A DNA stretch of 64,000 nt, taken from assembly GCA_902786285.1 (NCBI GenBank), contig CADABX010000001.1, positions 62,001-126,000 of the forward strand, given 5' to 3'. The position numbers and the translations under genes are program-made. The notes below the pieces were generated by a model. That model was given only the letters and a program-made list of their open reading frames with translations. It was not told the origin of the DNA and made no database searches. Source of the stretch: Oscillospiraceae bacterium. GTDB taxonomy: Bacteria; Bacillota; Clostridia; Oscillospirales; Acutalibacteraceae. This document shows, piece after piece, positions 60,043 to 64,000 of this stretch; the stretch's first letter is position 1, and every line of letters begins with the position of its first letter.

Positions 60043-62052
60043 TTACTTCGCCTTTGCAAGCTTCACCTTCAGCGGGCTCGAATACGCGCTGTAGGCGTTC
60101 TTGCTCTTGTTGTTGACCGTCAGGGCGCGGACCTTGAAATAGTATGTGCCCGGGTCGAGCGTCTTGATGCTGCAGGCCGTCTTCTTGGCGGTTGCAAGCT
60201 TCTTATAGTCGCCGTCCTTTTCCGTCGCGCAGTAGATCGCATACTTCTTTGCACCCTTCACGGCGTCCCAGCTCAGCTTGATCGTCTTCTTGGCGGCGTT
60301 CGTCTTGGCCTCCAGGCCCTTCGGCGTGGCAAGCTTGATCGTGAACTTGAGCGTCTTGCTGCCACTGTAATAGCCGATCAGCTTGATCTTGACCGTATAC
60401 GTGCCGACTTTCTTTCTGCCGGACGCATAGGTCACCTTGTAGTCGGTGCCGTTCTTGAGCTTGTTGCCGTCGGCGTCCTTCACAACAACGGTCGGCTTCT
60501 TGGCCTTGCCGTCATAGGTATAGGCTGTTTTGGACAGCGCAAACGATTTCACGCGTCTGACCTTGATCGGCTTGCGTTCCAGTCCGCAGACCTTGCACAC
60601 GCCGGTGACCAGGCCGTTCTTTTTGGTGGTCGCTTTCGTCACCGTGTCCAGATACTGGTGGGGCGTTTTGGCAACCGTTGTGATATCGGTTTTGGCGTCG
60701 CAGACGGTGCAGTGGTGCGATTTGTAGCCGCGCTTGGTGCAGGTGGCCGGTGTGTCGATCGTCCAGTCCTTGCTCCATTTGTGGCCGGAAGCCGGCAGCT
60801 GTTCGCGGTTGAAGGTTTCGCCGCAGTTTTCGCAGATCTGCCAGCGTTCGCCGCCGTTTTCACACGAGAAGTTGTCGGAATAGATCCAGTCGCCGAACTT
60901 ATGGCCGGTGGCCGCAACAACCACGGTTTCGGACACGTTGCATTCCACACAGTATTTCTTGATCAGACCGTTTGCTTCGCAGCTGACCGGTGTAATCACT
61001 TCGGTGGTGAAGTTGTGGCCCTTGGCCTCAAGCACCTTCACTTCCGATTCGACCTTGCCGCAGATCTTGCACTTTTTGCCCTCTGTGGAGCCCTTTTCGG
61101 TGCAGGTCGGCGCAACGGCAGGCACGATCTCCCAATCGTGATATTTTTCATCCTTGGGGATCACTTCCTGCTTGACGAATACCGTATTGCAGCGCTTGCA
61201 GTGCTTGCCTTCGGTTTTGCCGTCCTCTTTGCAGGTCGGTGCAACCGCTTCGTCGATCACGATATCGTGGCCGAGCGCGGGCTTCACATCGCCGTCATAG
61301 GTGTCGCCGCAGGCCTTGCACTTGTAGGTCGTTTTGCCCACTTCTTCGCAGGAAGGCTCCACGGTCTTGACCTTTTCATACTTGTGGCCTTCCGCCGTGA
61401 TCTTTTCGCAGCCGGACAGAACCGTGCCGCAAACGGAGCACTTCGTGCCGGCCTTGTTGCCGTCGGTGGTGCAGGTCGCAGGCTTCGCCTCCACATTGAC
61501 CGGCTTGTGCTCTGCCGCGGGGATCAGCTCACGTTCGGTTGCGCCGCAGCGCTTGCAGGTGTGTTCCCTCTGGCCCGGCGTTTTGCAGCTGACCGGCTCA
61601 CGCAGCGTGACCCAATCGCCCCAGTCGTGGCCGAGCGCGTTAATCTCAGTCGTTGCAGTGAGCACCGTACCACAAACGGAGCACTTCTCCCCGGCGGTGT
61701 TGCCCTTTTCGGTGCAGGTCGGGTCTTTTGCGGGAATCGGGACCTTGGTGTGGCCCTTGGCCGGAATGACCGGGGTGCCGTTTTCATAGTTGATATAGGT
61801 GCAGCCGGGATAGGTGCATTTCCAACCGCGGTTCAGACCGGTCTCGGTGCAGGTCGCGTCTTTGTGCTCCACATACGGTGCGCCCGATTTATCATATTGG
61901 TGTGCGTGCGGCGGAACCGTTCCCGACTCTCCCGACGTCTGGCCGGCGGGATCGGTCGTGTCGCCCTCGGCGGCGACGGAAACGAGGGTCAGCGTGCTCA
62001 GCAGCATCAGAACCGCCAAAAGCAGCGCGAGACTTTTTTTGAAGTATTGCAT
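60043..62052 (-). CDS. Secreted Cys-pair repeat protein, paralogue of the 903-residue protein
   Basis: 669 residues. Signal peptide about 1-27 (TLTLVSVAAEG). After a Gly/Ser/Thr-rich linker come about eleven units of PTCTExGxxxGxKCxxCG...ALGH type (about 65-500). The last unit lacks its first Cys (ATTKKNG), exactly as in the 903-residue paralogue. Then comes a beta-rich module (about 500-580, YASGRKKVGTYTVKIKLIG) and an FN3-like C-terminal domain (about 583-669, LSWDAVKGAKKYAIYC...GTYYFKVRAL). The two proteins share this ending closely, including YASGRK and the YCATxKDGxYKKL stretch. GGGAG lies six bases before the ATG. The gene lies next to the beta-galactosidase gene, but a promoter between them shows separate transcription. 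Confidence 0.87.
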   Translation of the reverse strand: MQYFKKSLALLLAVLMLLSTLTLVSVAAEGDTTDPAGQTSGESGTVPPHAHQYDKSGAPYVEHKDATCTETGLNRGWKCTYPGCTYINYENGTPVIPAKGHTKVPIPAKDPTCTEKGNTAGEKCSVCGTVLTATTEINALGHDWGDWVTLREPVSCKTPGQREHTCKRCGATERELIPAAEHKPVNVEAKPATCTTDGNKAGTKCSVCGTVLSGCEKITAEGHKYEKVKTVEPSCEEVGKTTYKCKACGDTYDGDVKPALGHDIVIDEAVAPTCKEDGKTEGKHCKRCNTVFVKQEVIPKDEKYHDWEIVPAVAPTCTEKGSTEGKKCKICGKVESEVKVLEAKGHNFTTEVITPVSCEANGLIKKYCVECNVSETVVVAATGHKFGDWIYSDNFSCENGGERWQICENCGETFNREQLPASGHKWSKDWTIDTPATCTKRGYKSHHCTVCDAKTDITTVAKTPHQYLDTVTKATTKKNGLVTGVCKVCGLERKPIKVRRVKSFALSKTAYTYDGKAKKPTVVVKDADGNKLKNGTDYKVTYASGRKKVGTYTVKIKLIGYYSGSKTLKFTIKLATPKGLEAKTNAAKKTIKLSWDAVKGAKKYAIYCATEKDGDYKKLATAKKTACSIKTLDPGTYYFKVRALTVNNKSKNAYSAYSSPLKVKLAKAK

Positions 62053-62088
62053 TACAATCTCCCTTTCATGAAATTGGTCTATACTTAC

Positions 62089-62117
62089 ATCATAAACCAG
62101 GAATATGGCAAAATCAA
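62089..62117 (-). promoter_or_regulatory. Promoter of the 669-residue Cys-pair protein gene
   Basis: Minus strand TTGATT, 17-base spacer, TATGAT: the same hexamers and spacer as at the 903-residue paralogue (9153-9181). Confidence 0.75.
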
Positions 62118-62146
62118 TGAAGGATTCTTAAATTTTTCTGTCGGAT

Positions 62147-64000
62147 TTATAACGTAACTGTTTCCAGCAGGAACGAAAACTTGTAATCCGTGCCCTTGTG
62201 CATGATATACGGGTCACGCAGCGTTGCGCTGCCCGGCATATCGCCGCCGACGCCGCGCTGCTGCTCGTCGATGCAGACCGTTGTCAGATCCATGTGGCCG
62301 AACGAATGGATATGTGTCGCTTTGTCGAGCGCGTCGATCGTATAATGGAAACAGTTGAACGCAAACGGCTTGCCGCCCGTTGCGGTCAGGCGCAGCGCTT
62401 TGCCGTCGGCAGACGCGATCTCCAGCTTTCGCACATCGGTGCGGTGGCCGTTTTCCTGCGGACGCATATAGTGGTGCTCGAGTTCGCCGACCGTCATGCA
62501 GTATTTGCCGATCCTCGCGCCGGTCTTGCGGTCGATGTAGTTTTCCTGCGGGCCGCGGCCGTACCAGCAGACCCGGTCGAACGTACGCGGCAGCTCAAAT
62601 TTCAGACCGAAACGCAGCATATCGCGCGTGGCCGTGCCCTCGTGGGTGATCTCAATCGCGCCGTTTGTAAAGATGCGGTAGATCACCTTGGCGTTTTTGA
62701 GGCCGGACACGGAAACGCTCGTTTCAATCAAGGCGCCGTGGCTGAACTGGTGGATGAACGTCGCCCTGGTGCGCGCGTTGTCCGTGGCGCGCTTCCACGC
62801 GTAGTGCGGGCTGGCAAACTGCAGCGGCGGCGCAAAGTTGAAATAGTCGATGTCGTTGTCGGTCAGCGCGCGATAGTAGTTTGGCTTGAAGCCCGACAGC
62901 AGATACTGCTCGTCACCCTTCTGCAGCGAGACGAGCATGCCGTTTTCAAAGCGGTAAGTAAAGCCGTCGCCTGTGACGATACAGCTTTTTTCCGTGCCGG
63001 TAATCGTCACTTTGCCGTCGTTTTCCGGCTCCGGCCTTGCCGCCGCTTCCCGCAAAAGGAACTGATCGAAGGTCTGCTCAAAGCCCTTGTCGGCCCAGCG
63101 TGTCGCCTCCTTGCGCAGGAACGAGAACGTCAGCAGCACTTCGCCCTTCGTTTCGGGCAGATCGAGCGAAAGCGTAAAGTCGCGCTGCGAGAGCGGCGCA
63201 AGATCGGCAAAGGCGCCGTCGTCCACCCTGCCCTCGGCGATCTTTTCGCCGTCCTCGGTCACAACGTAGCACAGATCGAACGCCGACAGATCGGAGAAGA
63301 GCTGTTTGTTTTTCACGGTGAACACGCCGTTTGCAAGGTCTTTTGCCTCCACCTTCATTTCGGCATAGACCTTTTTCACCTCGTAATACGACGGATGCGG
63401 TTTGCGATCCGCCGCCACGATGCCGTTGGCGTTGAAATAGGTGTTGGAGCCTACGATCGCCGCGTAGTTATACGGCGGCTGGAACCAGTTTTCTTTTTCG
63501 TTGTAGTCGGAGCCGTACAACCACTGATCGGCGCCGTCGACGTTTTTGTGGATCGCCTGATCCACAAAGTCCCAGATGAAGCCGCCCCAGAGGTTGTCGT
63601 ATTTTTCAAAGGCGTCCATGTATTCCTGGAAGTTGCCGAGCGAGTTTTCCATCGCGTGGGCATATTCGCAGAACAGCACGGGCTTGGTATAATCGCTCGC
63701 CTTGATCGGCTTGTTGTCCGCGGCCAGAGCGTTGGCGATGTTGTCGAACCACGAGGTCTCGAGCGGGATCCGGTTGCCGATCTTTTCCACCTGATCCTCG
63801 GTCGGATACATGCGGGAGATGACGTCGCTCTTGGTAAAGTCGAAATCGCCCTCATAGTGGAACGGACGGGTTTTATCCAGCAGCAGCGCGGCCTGCTTCA
63901 TTTTCATAAAGTTGTCGCCGTCGCCGGCCTCGTTGCCGAGACTCCACATGAAGATGCACACATGGTTGCGGTCGCGCAGCACCATACGCTCCATACGGTC
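62147..64000 (-). CDS. GH2 beta-galactosidase (LacZ type), N-terminus beyond the window
   Basis: The C-terminal 617 or so residues of a LacZ-type enzyme; the frame is still open at base 64000 (codons for DR precede the first visible Met), so the upstream domains are cut off. The catalytic acid/base lies in MWSLGNEAGDGDNF and the nucleophile Glu in LFCEYAHAMENSLGNF, followed by GGFIWDFVDQ. The C-terminal Bgal_small_N domain is recognisable from about YRALTDNDIDYFNF through WYGRGPQENYIDRKTGARIG, PQENGHRTDVR and the closing HKGTDYKFSF. This is the long four/five-domain LacZ form that hydrolyses lactose and beta-galactosides. No signal peptide can be judged. Together with GH27 and the fucI scar it points to growth on galactosyl- and fucosyl-containing glycans. 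Confidence 0.95.
   Translation of the reverse strand, partial: DRMERMVLRDRNHVCIFMWSLGNEAGDGDNFMKMKQAALLLDKTRPFHYEGDFDFTKSDVISRMYPTEDQVEKIGNRIPLETSWFDNIANALAADNKPIKASDYTKPVLFCEYAHAMENSLGNFQEYMDAFEKYDNLWGGFIWDFVDQAIHKNVDGADQWLYGSDYNEKENWFQPPYNYAAIVGSNTYFNANGIVAADRKPHPSYYEVKKVYAEMKVEAKDLANGVFTVKNKQLFSDLSAFDLCYVVTEDGEKIAEGRVDDGAFADLAPLSQRDFTLSLDLPETKGEVLLTFSFLRKEATRWADKGFEQTFDQFLLREAAARPEPENDGKVTITGTEKSCIVTGDGFTYRFENGMLVSLQKGDEQYLLSGFKPNYYRALTDNDIDYFNFAPPLQFASPHYAWKRATDNARTRATFIHQFSHGALIETSVSVSGLKNAKVIYRIFTNGAIEITHEGTATRDMLRFGLKFELPRTFDRVCWYGRGPQENYIDRKTGARIGKYCMTVGELEHHYMRPQENGHRTDVRKLEIASADGKALRLTATGGKPFAFNCFHYTIDALDKATHIHSFGHMDLTTVCIDEQQRGVGGDMPGSATLRDPYIMHKGTDYKFSFLLETVTL

Overview
The window looks like a chromosomal segment of a GC-rich, gut-type Clostridia (Oscillospiraceae/Ruminococcaceae-like). 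The clues are the Gram-positive helicase-loading pair (DnaD-like protein plus zinc-binding DnaC/DnaI-like ATPase), an alpha2-type glycyl-tRNA synthetase, AGGAGG ribosome binding sites, TTGACA/TATAAT promoters with mostly 17-base spacers, several very large Sec-exported repeat proteins, and enzymes for host or plant glycans (GH27, GH2, and a fucose isomerase scar). Species cannot be named from the sequence alone. Nearly everything lies on the minus strand; only glnA, a small helical protein and a RAYT transposase lie on the plus strand.

Layout. 1-4.1 kb: a partial unknown protein, a YitT membrane protein coupled to a chagasin-type protease inhibitor, an ECF sigma factor overlapping a membrane protein that is probably its anti-sigma factor, and a small membrane protein made of two copies of one unit. 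4.4-12.4 kb: glyS, an intergenic region packed with palindromic repeats, a secreted Cys-pair repeat protein, an MFS transporter and glnA. 12.4-15.2 kb: a three-gene operon (unknown, GNAT, unknown) between octamer repeats, then a secreted LCAT-like hydrolase with Cys at the nucleophile position. 15.3-18.9 kb: a plastic patch with a collapsed fucI remnant, a 29-residue membrane peptide gene, an AT-rich AIPR-type phage-defence gene and an exported MBL-fold enzyme. 19.1-24.9 kb: tRNA-Thr(CGT), the helicase-loading pair, a Wzt/Wzm-like polysaccharide exporter, a small helical protein and a GH27 glycosidase.

25.0-51.9 kb is one uninterrupted gene for a secreted protein of 8,971 residues. It is built from at least twelve long, diverged, Leu-rich helical repeats with nested acidic linkers, and it matches no family I recognise. 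It is the most striking object here. 52.3-58.7 kb encodes a second large exported protein (2,136 residues: InlB-type B repeats, Cys-pair repeats, Ig-like and carboxypeptidase-regulatory-like modules). It is preceded by a long, hairpin-rich leader. 59.3-60 kb holds a RAYT transposase between two REP pairs; the right-hand REP supplies the gene's stop codon. 60.0-62.1 kb encodes a paralogue of the Cys-pair protein, and the window ends inside a LacZ-type GH2 beta-galactosidase.

Taken together, the region is dominated by envelope and extracellular functions: giant surface or secreted proteins, a protease inhibitor, a lipase-like enzyme, a glycan exporter and an envelope-stress-type sigma pair, with housekeeping genes between them and small repeat elements in the gaps. 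Calls rest on reading motifs by eye; no database search was possible.
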